Shown: positions 34,605-43,769, numbered from the stretch's first letter. The stretch: 64,000 bases of DNA from an uncultured Bacilli bacterium (GCA_944363635.1 CALVUP010000003.1:33603-97602), one strand, 5' to 3'. Translations and numbers: made by a program. Notes: generated by a model not told the origin, from the sequence alone.

Positions 34605-34633
34605 ATGATAACATAATGTATGCAAAAAGTCAA
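34605..34633 (-). promoter_or_regulatory. Promoter of greA
   Basis: Minus strand: TTGACT (34628-34633), 17-base spacer, TATCAT (34605-34610), about 33 bases before the greA start. Confidence 0.7.
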
Positions 34634-34639
34634 TAAAAT

Positions 34640-35761
34640 TTACATACTTCGAAAGAAATAATCGTCTGTCATTCCAGCAATAAAATCAATGACAATTCTT
34701 TTAGGATCCGTATTTTCTATATAGTCTTTACTCATTGTATTTAAGTATACTTTAAATATGACAGAATCTTGATTATTTTCTTCTAAATCTTTTAAATATT
34801 CTTTATATAGATGAACCATTTTTTCTTTATATCTTTTACGATCTTCATCGGTATTGGCTTTTAAATAAATATTTTGAGCATTAAAATTCTTCATATGAAA
34901 TAATGCTTTATAAACTTTGTCACTTAACTGAATATAGTCTTTTCCTAAACTATTTTCAATGACATCCATAATCAGTGTATTTACAATATCATGATTATTA
35001 TTTCCTAAGACATCTGTAATTTCTTTAGGTAGATCCTCTCTTTTAAAAACACCAATTTCGATAGCATCTTCAATATCTCTTCCTAAATAGGCAATAATAT
35101 CAGATATGCGAACAACACAACCTTCTAAAGTCATAGGCGTTACTGTTTTTAAAACTTCTTTATCTGTATAACACTTCTGGTATTCTTCTAAGAATTCTTC
35201 TTTTGTTTTTTTTATAGGCCTATAAATATTAGAAGGCATCTCCCCATTATGACACATAATTCCATCCAACACTTGAATGGTTAAATTGTTCCCTTTTCCA
35301 TGGTTTTCAAGATTCATTAACGTACGAACACTTTGAAGGTTATGAGCGAAAGTCATATGCAATTCTTTTTGTGAAATTTCATTTAAAATTTTTTCTCCCT
35401 CATGACCTAATGGTGTATGCCCAATATCATGTCCTAAAGCAATTGCTTCAATCAAATCTTCATTTAATCCCAAAGCTCTTCCAATCGTTCTAGCTACTTT
35501 ACTAACAAGTTGCACATGAATCATTCTTTTACTAATATGATCATTTTCACGGAAAGAAAATACTTGTGTTTTATCTACATATCTTGTATAGGATAAAGAA
35601 TAGATAATGCGATCAATATCCCTATAAAAAGCAGGACGAATATCTGGTTCTTTGATTTCTTGTAAACGAGTGCCCTCACTACTTTTCGTCGCATATGGAC
35701 TTAAGAAACGTTCTTTGGCTAAAAAATTTTTTTCAACTTCTAAAAACATCTCTTTGTTCAT
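34640..35761 (-). CDS. HD-domain dNTP triphosphohydrolase (dGTPase-like)
   Basis: Probable deoxyguanosinetriphosphate triphosphohydrolase-like protein that controls dNTP pools. 373 residues. RDIDRIIYSLSYTRYVDKTQ and FSFRENDHISKRMIHVQLVS begin the HD fold (first His). IALGHDIGHTPLGHEGEKIL gives the HD pair, and LDGIMCHNGEMP and EGCVVRISDIIAYLGRDIED supply the rest of the metal site. Its start overlaps the stop of the TSCPD gene by 4 bases. The biological substrate is not fixed by sequence; related proteins act on dGTP or mixed dNTPs. Confidence 0.88.
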   Translation of the reverse strand: MNKEMFLEVEKNFLAKERFLSPYATKSSEGTRLQEIKEPDIRPAFYRDIDRIIYSLSYTRYVDKTQVFSFRENDHISKRMIHVQLVSKVARTIGRALGLNEDLIEAIALGHDIGHTPLGHEGEKILNEISQKELHMTFAHNLQSVRTLMNLENHGKGNNLTIQVLDGIMCHNGEMPSNIYRPIKKTKEEFLEEYQKCYTDKEVLKTVTPMTLEGCVVRISDIIAYLGRDIEDAIEIGVFKREDLPKEITDVLGNNNHDIVNTLIMDVIENSLGKDYIQLSDKVYKALFHMKNFNAQNIYLKANTDEDRKRYKEKMVHLYKEYLKDLEENNQDSVIFKVYLNTMSKDYIENTDPKRIVIDFIAGMTDDYFFRSM

Positions 35762-36030
35762 ACCAAAGCCTCTTCTTTTTCTTTTAATTGTTCTAAAGCC
35801 TTAGACAATTGATCCGGACAAGAAGTCCCACGATTTCCACAAGGTGTTCCTTTTAATAACGCTATCACTTCATCTATTTTTCTTCCTTCACATAACTTAG
35901 AGACTCCTTTTGTATTTCCAGGACACCCTCCAATAATTTCTACTTTGGTAATGATATCATCTTCAGCTTCTACAATCATTTTTTTAGAACAAACTTTCTC
36001 ACTTGTTATAAATTCAACTTTTCTTTTCAT
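35758..36030 (-). CDS. TSCPD-domain small protein (TIGR03905 type)
   Basis: A 90-residue protein holding a TSCPD domain: IIGGCPGNTKGVSKLCEGRK followed by LLKGTPCGNRGTSCPDQL. Five cysteines suggest metal binding. The domain occurs alone or at the C-terminus of B12-dependent ribonucleotide reductases; the stand-alone form has no settled role. It overlaps the U32 gene before and the dGTPase-like gene after by 4 bases each. Linkage with an enzyme of dNTP metabolism is suggestive only. Confidence 0.85.
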   Translation of the reverse strand: MKRKVEFITSEKVCSKKMIVEAEDDIITKVEIIGGCPGNTKGVSKLCEGRKIDEVIALLKGTPCGNRGTSCPDQLSKALEQLKEKEEALV

Positions 36031-37217
36031 ACTTCCTCCTTTGTTTTTATACGCATCATTGAATATTCTGGTAATGGTTTATCAAACTTGATTTTTAAAA
36101 TCTGCTCCGGGTGGCGTGCCACTTCCAACGACTGATCTTTATCATCATAAATTTCATCTACAGTAAAAGAATATGTTTCTAAAGTAGGAGTAAAAATTTC
36201 AACTTCATCTCCTTTTTTAAAATAATTCCTCTCTTTCATAATCAACATCTTATTTTTTTCATCATACCCTATAATTAACGCCAAATAATCTTGATTAGAG
36301 GCCTCACTACGCCCCGTAAAATATTGATCCGTTTCATTTGCTTGATGAGAAAAATAATGACTACTTGTCTTTCGATTGGCAACACGATTTACAATACGTA
36401 CTTGTTCTTGTAATAATTCATCCGTTAACTTGCCATCATAATAAGCATCAATTAATTTTCGGTAACTACCAATAATTGTCGCTAAATAGTAAATGGTACG
36501 CATTCGTCCTTCTACTTTTATCGATTTTACACCAATATCAATAATATCTTTAATATAACGAGCTAAATTTAAATCATTGGTCGCAAAAGTAAATAAATCT
36601 TTTTCGCCTTCCATAGCAAAAGCAAACCTGCAAACCTGTGCACAACCTCCACGATTGGAATCACGATTGGTAACATAATTAGATAAACAACATCTTCCGC
36701 TATAAAAAGTACACATAGCTCCATGAATAAAAATCTCTGTATCCACATGTGTTTTATCAATAATTTCTTTAATCTCTTCACGGCTAAGTTCACGAGCAAG
36801 AACAACGCGATCGACTCCTTTGCCTTTAAAATAATTTACGATTTCATAATTGGTAGTCGAATTTTGTGTACTCAAATGCACTTCTACCGATTTATATTTT
36901 TCTTTAATATAAGAAATCAAAAAGGGATCACTAATAATAAAAGCATCAATACCACACTTTACAACTTCATCAATATATTCATAGACACCATCAATATCTT
37001 CATTATGAAAAACCATATTCAAAGTAAGATAAACTTTTTTATTTAATTTATGTGCAAATAGACAAGCCTCTTTGATTTGTTCTTTAGAAAAGTTAATCGC
37101 ATTAGCACGAAGTCCATATTTATATCCTCCAATATAAACGGCATCCGCACCATATAATAAAGTAACTTTTAATCGTTCCATATCTCCCGCAGGAGCAAGT
37201 AATTCAATCCTATCCAT
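36027..37217 (-). CDS. U32-family protein, tRNA uridine hydroxylation (TrhP2/YrrO-like)
   Basis: TIM-barrel U32 protein that, with its partner, makes 5-hydroxyuridine at tRNA wobble positions in Bacillus-type systems. 396 residues. The N-terminus is IELLAPAGDMERLKVTLLYG, and the signature EIFIHGAMCTFYSGRCCLSN with following CAQVCRF supplies the four cysteines that probably bind an Fe-S cluster. The C-terminus contains a beta-rich domain. It overlaps the smaller U32-like gene by 8 bases; trmR and mltG lie further upstream, the yrrL-M-N-O order of Bacillus. Historical name: peptidase U32, though peptidase activity is not expected. Confidence 0.88.
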   Translation of the reverse strand: MDRIELLAPAGDMERLKVTLLYGADAVYIGGYKYGLRANAINFSKEQIKEACLFAHKLNKKVYLTLNMVFHNEDIDGVYEYIDEVVKCGIDAFIISDPFLISYIKEKYKSVEVHLSTQNSTTNYEIVNYFKGKGVDRVVLARELSREEIKEIIDKTHVDTEIFIHGAMCTFYSGRCCLSNYVTNRDSNRGGCAQVCRFAFAMEGEKDLFTFATNDLNLARYIKDIIDIGVKSIKVEGRMRTIYYLATIIGSYRKLIDAYYDGKLTDELLQEQVRIVNRVANRKTSSHYFSHQANETDQYFTGRSEASNQDYLALIIGYDEKNKMLIMKERNYFKKGDEVEIFTPTLETYSFTVDEIYDDKDQSLEVARHPEQILKIKFDKPLPEYSMMRIKTKEEV

Positions 37218-38088
37218 TTTTCTTCACCTTATAAATCGTCTTTTTATAAAAGAACCCCTCATAATTACTATTGATCAACTTTTCCAAGAATTGGACATTT
37301 TTTTCCTTGTTTTCTCCACTTTTATCGTCTAAAGCTTGTAAGTAACAATCAATTACTTTTACAAATAGATCATCATCCACAACCTCATCCAAAATAAAAT
37401 ACTCTATTCCACAAGATTTTAAATCATAAAGTGCACGTATCCCATTTAATAATTCATTATTCACAATAGTTGTTCCTAACTTTTCTTCCTTTACGAAATA
37501 TTTTCGATCTGTAACCGTCTCCGTAATCACATATTCATTTTTTTCCTGAGGAAGATGAAAATGTTTAAAATAATTAGAAAGCAAATGTCTCTTGGAATGT
37601 GCCACAATATTTCTTCCAAAAACATAGACCATAGGCATAATCTTAGAATTTTTATGAATATCGCACATTTCTTCTACCGTGATTTCTAAAGACAAAGTCG
37701 CATACTTTACCCCTTCATTATAATAGTAATTGCATGTATTATAATTCGTAACCATATGTGTTTGATTCCATACTAAATCTAAAGAAAGTCCTAAACGTTT
37801 TTTAATAGATAAAATACTTAAATCATAAAAAAACACACCAGTAACATCAAGAGAAGAAAGTTGAGTAAGAATTCTTTCTAAAGAAGGAATATCTTCATTT
37901 GTCATATTCTTATTCATAACAACAAATAATTCTTTATCCAGATATTTCTTTCTTAAAGAGGTAATTTCTTCTAAAGAAAGCTCTAAATTGGTATGAACAG
38001 AATAATCTTTTAATCCAACAACCAGTCCATCAATTTTATCTATATATTTTAAATCTAAATTTTTAGGCATAACCAATAAATGACTCAT
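37210..38088 (-). CDS. U32-like partner protein (TrhP1/YrrN-like)
   Basis: A 292-residue protein with the position and general plan of YrrN: a truncated U32-like barrel (LVVGLKDYSVHTNLELSLEE, LVWNQTHMVTNYNTCNYYY, YATLSLEITVEEMCDI). It lacks the four-cysteine cluster of its neighbour. Together they probably form the prephenate-dependent tRNA U34 hydroxylation pair. It has its own strong promoter (38108-38136), so this four-gene run (both U32 genes, TSCPD, dGTPase-like) forms one operon. Confidence 0.8.
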   Translation of the reverse strand: MSHLLVMPKNLDLKYIDKIDGLVVGLKDYSVHTNLELSLEEITSLRKKYLDKELFVVMNKNMTNEDIPSLERILTQLSSLDVTGVFFYDLSILSIKKRLGLSLDLVWNQTHMVTNYNTCNYYYNEGVKYATLSLEITVEEMCDIHKNSKIMPMVYVFGRNIVAHSKRHLLSNYFKHFHLPQEKNEYVITETVTDRKYFVKEEKLGTTIVNNELLNGIRALYDLKSCGIEYFILDEVVDDDLFVKVIDCYLQALDDKSGENKEKNVQFLEKLINSNYEGFFYKKTIYKVKKNG

Positions 38089-38107
38089 ACACTCACCTGC
38101 TGATAAG

Positions 38108-38136
38108 ATTATATAACAAAATTACATTTAAGTAAA
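38108..38136 (-). promoter_or_regulatory. Promoter of the U32 operon
   Basis: Minus strand: TTTACT (38131-38136), 17 bases, TATAAT (38108-38113), about 20 bases before the start codon. The AT-rich stretch 38137-38290 between this and the previous terminator shows nothing else. Confidence 0.75.
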
Positions 38137-38291
38137 TAATCAGGAATTTTTATAACAAATAGAATCAATTCGATACCTTTGCTTTCTTACTCCATCTATT
38201 TATTATATTTTGTATTTTTTATATACTTAATATCTTTTTGTATCAACAAATTTAGATTTTTTTCTTAAGCATTCATACATTTTACGTAAAC

Positions 38292-38312
38292 AAAAAAAGT
38301 GACATAGTCACT
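38292..38312 (-). terminator. Terminator after trmR
   Basis: AGTGAC / GTCACT stem with a three-base loop and a T7 run on the minus strand. Confidence 0.85.
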
Positions 38313-38917
38313 TAATCTTTCTTTGTCGTAACAGCTACCCCGTCACCTACATTATCATAAAACATGGTTTTATACTCTTCATTTTCTTCTAAGAATCTTC
38401 GATAATCTTTAATTTTACGTACTAAACCACGAAGATTTTTACTTTTAATTTCTTCTTCTTTTTTATCTATATAACCATGAAATTTCATATTATCCGTTAT
38501 AATGAATCCACCCTTTGCTAAATGATCTTTATATTTTTCAAAAAAGTTTATATTTTGTCCCTTAGCTGCATCAATAAAAATCAAATCATATTCTCCATCC
38601 ATTTTAATATGTAAAGCATCATTATAAATTAAAGTAATACGATCTTCTAATTCTAAAGCCTTAATATTCTTAACAGCTTCCATATATCTTTTTTCATCAC
38701 GTTCAATCGAAGTGACTTTTAAATTTGGATTTGCAAGAGCCATCATAATTGCAGAATAGCCAATTGCGGTTCCAATTTCTAAAACATTTTCAATCTGATT
38801 TTTAATTACAAAGGTTGTAAGAAAATCAATACCATCATCCACCATAATAGGAATATTATGATCAAGAGCATATTCTTTGATTTTTCTTATTTCCGAATAG
38901 ATATTACTCTTTACCAT
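38312..38917 (-). CDS. trmR: O-methyltransferase, tRNA 5-hydroxyuridine methyltransferase (TrmR-like)
   Basis: SAM-dependent O-methyltransferase of the YrrM family that converts tRNA 5-hydroxyuridine to 5-methoxyuridine. 201 residues: NVLEIGTAIGYSAIMMALAN (SAM site), VTSIERDEKRYMEAVKN, DLIFIDAAKGQNINFFEKY (metal Asp) and GGFIITDNMKFHGYI. It follows mltG with a 7-base overlap and precedes the U32 pair that makes its substrate, supporting the assignment. Confidence 0.88.
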   Translation of the reverse strand: MVKSNIYSEIRKIKEYALDHNIPIMVDDGIDFLTTFVIKNQIENVLEIGTAIGYSAIMMALANPNLKVTSIERDEKRYMEAVKNIKALELEDRITLIYNDALHIKMDGEYDLIFIDAAKGQNINFFEKYKDHLAKGGFIITDNMKFHGYIDKKEEEIKSKNLRGLVRKIKDYRRFLEENEEYKTMFYDNVGDGVAVTTKKD

Positions 38918-39990
38918 TCAATCCAATCTCCTTTTCTTTTTAATTCACTAATTGTTTGATTATGTTCTTCACTTGTTTTTGAAAAATAAACTTTTTTATT
39001 TTTATCGGCAACAAAATAATAATAATCATGCTCTGTTGGTTCTAATACAGCTTCAATACTTGCTTTCGATGGATTGCAAATAGGTCCAACTGGAATCATA
39101 CCCGCCATATTAGGGCCACGTGTATTATAAGCATTATATGTATTAAACTCTTCACTCGTTAAATCTCTTTCACTCATATCCACTCCAAATGCATAATAGG
39201 TTGTAACATCACTCCCTAAACTCATATTTGCATCCAAACGATTATAAAAAACACCCGCTATAGATTTTCGATCTTCCAAAGAGGTCCCTTCTAATTCTGC
39301 CATACTAGCAAGGGCTAATAATTGATGTAGTGAATATTTGCTTTTTTCAAATGCATCTTTATATTCACTTAGTACAACATTCATCTGATCCAACATTTTA
39401 TTGAATATTTCTTCTACGGTTACCTCTTTACTCGAAAAAGCATAAGTATCTGGATATAAATAACCTTCTAATTTATAATAGATTTTTGTATCCAAAATAT
39501 CTTCACTTAAAAACCAATATTTTTCAATTAATTCTTGTAAATAAGCTGTATCATTGGCCTTATCGAGCACTTCCTCATAACTGTTATTGGTATTTTCAGA
39601 AATAATAGTAGCCACTTGACGCATATTTTTCCCCTCAGGGAATGTAATTTGAATGCTATTTGGATTATAATTATTTCCTTGTTCTAAAATGGATACTATT
39701 TTTTTAACACCCATATTTGGCGAAAGCTCATAAGTAGAGGCATATAAATTTTCAATACGATTTAATCGAAGATAAATATTAAAAAATAGAGAACTACGAA
39801 TAAGTCCTTTTTCTTCTAAAAATGTTGATATTTCTTGTTTTGACATACCTGGTTCTATGGTTACTTCTATTGTATCCGCATCCTTACTTACAGCAGAAAG
39901 TTGATAATTGTAAATACAAATGCCCATAAGAATTAAACTCAGCACCAATACAACCAATGCCTTTATTAATTTTATATATGTCTTTTTCAT
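38911..39990 (-). CDS. mltG: Endolytic peptidoglycan transglycosylase MltG
   Basis: Membrane-anchored lytic transglycosylase that cuts nascent glycan strands. One transmembrane helix (residues 9-29), then a LysM-like region (TIEPGMSKQEISTFLEEKGL) and the YceG catalytic domain. Catalytic Glu is in LASMAELEGTSLEDR, followed by IAGVFYNRLDANMSLGSDVT and NTRGPNMAGMIPVGPICNPS. 359 residues. In related bacteria it works with RodA and the PBPs and is tied to the PASTA kinase pathway; ireB and ruvX lie upstream. Confidence 0.94.
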   Translation of the reverse strand: MKKTYIKLIKALVVLVLSLILMGICIYNYQLSAVSKDADTIEVTIEPGMSKQEISTFLEEKGLIRSSLFFNIYLRLNRIENLYASTYELSPNMGVKKIVSILEQGNNYNPNSIQITFPEGKNMRQVATIISENTNNSYEEVLDKANDTAYLQELIEKYWFLSEDILDTKIYYKLEGYLYPDTYAFSSKEVTVEEIFNKMLDQMNVVLSEYKDAFEKSKYSLHQLLALASMAELEGTSLEDRKSIAGVFYNRLDANMSLGSDVTTYYAFGVDMSERDLTSEEFNTYNAYNTRGPNMAGMIPVGPICNPSKASIEAVLEPTEHDYYYFVADKNKKVYFSKTSEEHNQTISELKRKGDWIEW

Positions 39991-40026
39991 TTTCCACCTA
40001 ACCTATTAATAGTGAAAATGAGCAAA

Positions 40027-40326
40027 CTATTGCTCATCTGTTTCTTTTTGTTCTTTTTTATTTTTAATTTCTTCTTGTAATGAAGACAATATAGTCTCAA
40101 TAATCTTCCATTCTTTATCCGTTTCAATAGGAAGTAAAGTTGTTCCACCTTCTTCATTTGGATCATAAATAGAAGCAAAAACCTGAATCTTACCATTACT
40201 ATCTACTGAATTATCCGTATAAACAACATAATTTTTATGTGTCTCATCACTTTCAAAAGTAAATAAAACATAACAAGTAATTTCTTGTCCTTGATCATTA
40301 ACGACTGTAAATGTATTCTTTTCCAT
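40027..40326 (-). CDS. DUF1292 protein (YrzB-like)
   Basis: A 99-residue protein of the DUF1292 family: an N-terminal strand-rich half (TVVNDQGQEITCYVLFTFES, YVVYTDNS, YDPNEEG) and an acidic/basic helical C-terminus (IIETILSSLQEEIKNKKEQK). The family is small and of unknown role. The order ireB-ruvX-DUF1292-mltG mirrors yrzL-yrrK-yrzB-yrrL of Bacillus, so assignment rests on sequence and synteny. It starts 2 bases after ruvX. Confidence 0.88.
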   Translation of the reverse strand: MEKNTFTVVNDQGQEITCYVLFTFESDETHKNYVVYTDNSVDSNGKIQVFASIYDPNEEGGTTLLPIETDKEWKIIETILSSLQEEIKNKKEQKETDEQ

Positions 40327-40328
40327 CT

Positions 40329-40745
40329 TTATCTATCCTTTCTATCTAAATAGCTTTGTAATATGATTGTAGCCGCAAGAGCATCAATCACTTTTTTTCT
40401 TTTTTTTCTAGAAGTATCATTCGCAATCAATAAAGCCTCCGCTTGTCTTGTTGATAGTCTCTCATCCTGTAATACAACTTCTATCTTCAACCTATCTTCT
40501 AATTTTTTCTTAAACTCTAAGGAAAGCTCTCCTTTTGTTCCAATGGAATTATCCATATTTTTAGGAAATCCCAATACAATTTTTTCAATATGTTTTTCTT
40601 CGACAACTTTAGCCACTTCATCGACTAAGCGATTGTATTCTTCATTATGGCGAATGATTTGATAACTTGATGCAATAGATCCCGAACCATCAGAAAGAGC
40701 CATTCCAAGTGTTCTAGATCCTAAATCCAATCCTAAATATCTCAT
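40329..40745 (-). CDS. ruvX: RuvX/YqgF, Holliday junction resolvase-like / pre-16S rRNA nuclease
   Basis: An RNase H-fold nuclease of 138 residues linked to 16S rRNA 5' end maturation. Catalytic acids sit in RYLGLDLGSRTLGMALSD (first Asp), KIVLGFPKNMDNSIGTKGEL (Glu region) and VLQDERLSTRQAEALL, with a final Asp near KKRKKVIDALAATIIL. It overlaps ireB by 4 bases and is directly followed by DUF1292. Confidence 0.93.
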   Translation of the reverse strand: MRYLGLDLGSRTLGMALSDGSGSIASSYQIIRHNEEYNRLVDEVAKVVEEKHIEKIVLGFPKNMDNSIGTKGELSLEFKKKLEDRLKIEVVLQDERLSTRQAEALLIANDTSRKKRKKVIDALAATIILQSYLDRKDR

Positions 40746-40996
40746 TTTGTTTTTTCAATATACGTTTTAAGTAAAATTTCAAGAATTGTATTTCGATCGA
40801 TTTTGGAAATTTTACTTCTGGCATTCCTATGTGTAGAAATATATCCCGGATCCCCACTAATTAAATATCCTACAATCTGATTCACCGGATTGTAGCCTCT
40901 TTCTTCAAGAGCCTCAAAAACATCTCTTAAAACATCATGAACCATAAGGTTATCAAATTCATCAACTGTATATAAATGCGTATTCCCTGTATCCAT
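40742..40996 (-). CDS. ireB: IreB-family regulatory phosphoprotein
   Basis: An 84-residue, DUF965-family helical protein; in enterococci IreB is phosphorylated by the PASTA kinase IreK and affects cephalosporin resistance. MDTGNTHLYTVDEFDNLMVH carries the N-terminal Thr cluster that is phosphorylated in the family, and NPVNQIVGYLISGDPGYIST followed by HRNARSKISK is the conserved core. ATG 40996 is chosen for the AGGTGATGT site. PrkC and PrpC are encoded 20 kb away, so kinase, phosphatase and probable substrate are all in this window. Confidence 0.92.
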   Translation of the reverse strand: MDTGNTHLYTVDEFDNLMVHDVLRDVFEALEERGYNPVNQIVGYLISGDPGYISTHRNARSKISKIDRNTILEILLKTYIEKTK

Positions 40997-41048
40997 ATAC
41001 ATCACCTACCATATAAAATTTTATCACATTCACTTTCTTTTTACAATA

Positions 41049-42197
41049 CTACATTGCATAAGAGAAAGCCATAAAAATCAAAAAGGCAAAATAGATAAAT
41101 AACAAAATCCAACCATTGATCTTTTCAAAAGACCCTGTCTTATATTTAATACCAACAGCATACGTAGCTAAAATACCACCAATCAATCCACCAATATGCC
41201 CAAAATTATCAATATCAGGAGCTACAAACCCAATAATTAAATTAATAACAATCAATGGTATAATTTGACTCTTTAATACATTACCAAGATATACACGGTA
41301 ATAATATCCAAAGTAAAGCAAAGCACCCATAAGTCCAAAAATAGCTCCACTCGCTCCTACTGAGAAATAATTTCCTCCAGCAAAAAGCATAGATAATAAA
41401 GAAGAAGAGAAAATAGAAATAATATAAATAACAATATATTTAAACTTACCTAAATAACTTTCCACTTGACTACCAATAATATATAAAGCATAACAATTAA
41501 ACAAAAGATGAAAGATATCCGCATGAAGAAAAGCTGCTGTAAACAATCGATAATACTGTCCAAGTTGTACATAAGGACCAAACAAAGCAAATCGTGCAGT
41601 AAATAATTCACTATTTCCCGTTAATACCATATAGAAATAAATCATAATATTTAAAGCTACCAAAACACGTGTTACAATTGGTGTTTTTTCTTTAAATACA
41701 TCTTCTACTTCACGATTGGTTCTTTGATTTTTTACATTGATATCTCTAGTGATTTTTAAATACAATTGCATTCCCTTTTCATTCATAACCAGTTTTTTCG
41801 TAATATCAGGAAAGCTTTTAAGCACAAAATCATATTTATTTAAATTCTTTTCATCAGATACATTTACAAAATACATATGATTTTTCTTAACATTTTCCAA
41901 ATGTACATTTTCACCTAAATCTGTAAAAAAACTAAGTACGTTCATATTAAGTGAAAATGTTTGCTTTTTAATTTTTTTAACCACTCTTTTGGTTTTAAAT
42001 ATATCAAAAGTTAATTGCTCATTATTATGAATATGACCAGATACAATTCGTACGATCTTATAATCGCTTGAAAGATTTTCTAACCAAATCTCGTTTTCTG
42101 CTCCTTGAAGGATGATTGGATTATAGTTTTTTTCTGTTATAAAATAATGAAGCAATTTCATTATTATTTCATTTTGTTTTTCTAATGAATTGTCCAT
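41049..42197 (-). CDS. Rhomboid-family intramembrane serine protease
   Basis: About 382 residues. The first 175 are a soluble cytoplasmic domain; then six or seven transmembrane helices. Catalytic Ser is in VGASGAIFGLMGALL and His in NFGHIGGLIGGILA; AFLHADIFHLLFNCYALYII holds the family's HxxxN-type motif. This YqgP/GluP-like plan with a large N-terminal domain suggests membrane protein quality control. ATG 42197 is chosen for the GGAGGTGTGTT site. It is monocistronic, with a TATAAT about 25 bases upstream; its substrate is unknown. Confidence 0.9.
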   Translation of the reverse strand: MDNSLEKQNEIIMKLLHYFITEKNYNPIILQGAENEIWLENLSSDYKIVRIVSGHIHNNEQLTFDIFKTKRVVKKIKKQTFSLNMNVLSFFTDLGENVHLENVKKNHMYFVNVSDEKNLNKYDFVLKSFPDITKKLVMNEKGMQLYLKITRDINVKNQRTNREVEDVFKEKTPIVTRVLVALNIMIYFYMVLTGNSELFTARFALFGPYVQLGQYYRLFTAAFLHADIFHLLFNCYALYIIGSQVESYLGKFKYIVIYIISIFSSSLLSMLFAGGNYFSVGASGAIFGLMGALLYFGYYYRVYLGNVLKSQIIPLIVINLIIGFVAPDIDNFGHIGGLIGGILATYAVGIKYKTGSFEKINGWILLFIYFAFLIFMAFSYAM

Positions 42198-42270
42198 AAC
42201 ACACCTCCACAAGTAACATTATTATACACTATTTTTTCCATTTTGAATAGAAATTTAACCTAAATATTGA

Positions 42271-42299
42271 AAAGAAAAAGGATAGAACTTAATCTATCC
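42271..42299 (-). terminator. Terminator after the rluD gene
   Basis: GGATAGA / TCTATCC stem with loop TTAAGT, followed by TTTTTCTTTT on the minus strand. It lies 100 bases beyond the rluD stop codon; the stretch between shows a short ACATA/TATGT hairpin and nothing else. Confidence 0.75.
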
Positions 42300-42399
42300 A
42301 TTATTTTCTTCTTTATTCTCTTTCTATTTTCGTTATACTATTGAACCATCAAATCAAGAATTCACATAAAAAACCTATGTATTTTTGCTTCTCATAGAC

Positions 42400-43287
42400 T
42401 TACTCCTGTTCCAATTCTTTGATCTTATTTTGAAACTCTTCTGGAGGATCTACCTTAAAATAAAGTTCTTGTTTCGTAATTGGATGAATGAACTGAATAC
42501 TATATGAATGTAACATCTGTCCAAAAGGAGTACATTTTCCTCTTTTTCCATAAAGTGGATCATTTACAATTGGATAGCCAATATAACGCATATGTACTCT
42601 TATTTGATGTGTTCTTCCTGTTTCTAGCCTACATTCAATCAAAGTATTTTCTTTAAAACGGTTTAATACTTTAAAATGTGTAATTGCTTCTTTACTATTT
42701 ATATCCGTAACAGCCATTTTCTGTCTATTGTTTACATCTCTTCCAATAGGGGCATCAATCGTTCCTGTTTCATGTGGAATCACCCCATCAACCAAGGCCA
42801 AATACTTTCTTTCAATCTCTTTATTTGCAATCATTTTAGATAAAAGTTCCATTGTTTTTTCTTCTTTTGCAACTACCATAACACCACTAGTATCTTTATC
42901 CAAGCGATGCACAATACCAGGACGAACCATATCCCCAGGCAAAGTTTCATATCTGCCAATTAAAGCATTCACTAAAGTATGATCATAATTTCCAGCCGCA
43001 GGATGAACAACCATACCACTTGGTTTATTAAGAATGAGCAAATAAGGATCCTCATACACAATATCTAAATCTATATTTTCTCCTTTTATATCTGTCGTAT
43101 AATCTAAAGAATCTTCTACAACAATCTCATCCTTTTCTTTAACTAAATAACTGGCAGTTTCCTTCTTTCCATTCACAAAAACTTTTCCATCTTTAATTTG
43201 CTTTTGCACTTTACTACGCGAAAGATCAAGTTGTTTTGCTAAATACTGATCAAGCCTTGTGTTCGCCTCTTTTTCTTCTACGATCAT
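42400..43287 (-). CDS. rluD: RluD-type 23S rRNA pseudouridine synthase
   Basis: A 295-residue pseudouridine synthase with an N-terminal S4 domain (TRLDQYLAKQLDLSRSKVQK) and a catalytic domain holding GIVHRLDKDTSGVMVVAKEE (catalytic Asp) and CRLETGRTHQIRVHMRYIGY. Genes next to lspA of this type (YlyB) modify helix 69 or nearby rRNA sites. Its ATG, preceded by AGGAGTG, lies inside the end of lspA (38-base overlap), so the two are translationally coupled; this lspA-rluD pair is conserved in Firmicutes. Confidence 0.93.
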   Translation of the reverse strand: MIVEEKEANTRLDQYLAKQLDLSRSKVQKQIKDGKVFVNGKKETASYLVKEKDEIVVEDSLDYTTDIKGENIDLDIVYEDPYLLILNKPSGMVVHPAAGNYDHTLVNALIGRYETLPGDMVRPGIVHRLDKDTSGVMVVAKEEKTMELLSKMIANKEIERKYLALVDGVIPHETGTIDAPIGRDVNNRQKMAVTDINSKEAITHFKVLNRFKENTLIECRLETGRTHQIRVHMRYIGYPIVNDPLYGKRGKCTPFGQMLHSYSIQFIHPITKQELYFKVDPPEEFQNKIKELEQE

Positions 43288-43738
43288 AAATATCACTCCT
43301 AATTATAAAATAACACATAAATAAAATACCAATCACAATAAAACAATCTGATAAATTAAAAACAGGATAAGCATAACCAAAAATATTAAAATCAAAATAA
43401 TCAATAACTTGTCCCTCTACCAATCGATCAATAAGATTACCAACAATACCTCCTAGTAGCATCCCTAAACTAATAGCTTCTACCTTTTTTAACTCTTTTT
43501 GTTTTTCAATATATCCAATGAGAAAAAAAAGAACAACAAAAGCAATAATAAGCAGTAAATAAGTTTTATTTTGTAAAATAGAAAAAGCGCCTCCCGTATT
43601 ACGAACATAAGTAATACTAAAAAAGTCCTTGATCACGGGAATACTTTCATAAAGATGCATATTCCTACGAATGAAAAACTTAACCAATTGATCAATAAAC
43701 GCCAAAAACAAAGCTAAAAAATAGCAAAGTTTCTTCAT
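43250..43738 (-). CDS. lspA: Lipoprotein signal peptidase (SPase II)
   Basis: Aspartic protease that removes signal peptides from lipoproteins. 162 residues with four transmembrane helices. Catalytic Asp residues are in GNLIDRL and FNLSDCFIVIG, and the N-terminal VRNTGGAFS motif is present. ATG 43738 is chosen over an upstream frame opening because GGTGATATCT precedes it. It follows the ymxH gene by 31 bases. Confidence 0.93.
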   Translation of the reverse strand: MKKLCYFLALFLAFIDQLVKFFIRRNMHLYESIPVIKDFFSITYVRNTGGAFSILQNKTYLLLIIAFVVLFFLIGYIEKQKELKKVEAISLGMLLGGIVGNLIDRLVEGQVIDYFDFNIFGYAYPVFNLSDCFIVIGILFMCYFIIRSDIYDRRRKRGEHKA

Positions 43739-43769
43739 AGATATCACCATGCTTTTATTATAACATATT

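Noticed and set aside
42341..42399. Second terminator after rluD
   Set aside because: The ACATA/TATGT pairing is short and not followed by a T run on the minus strand; the hairpin at 42271-42299 is much better.
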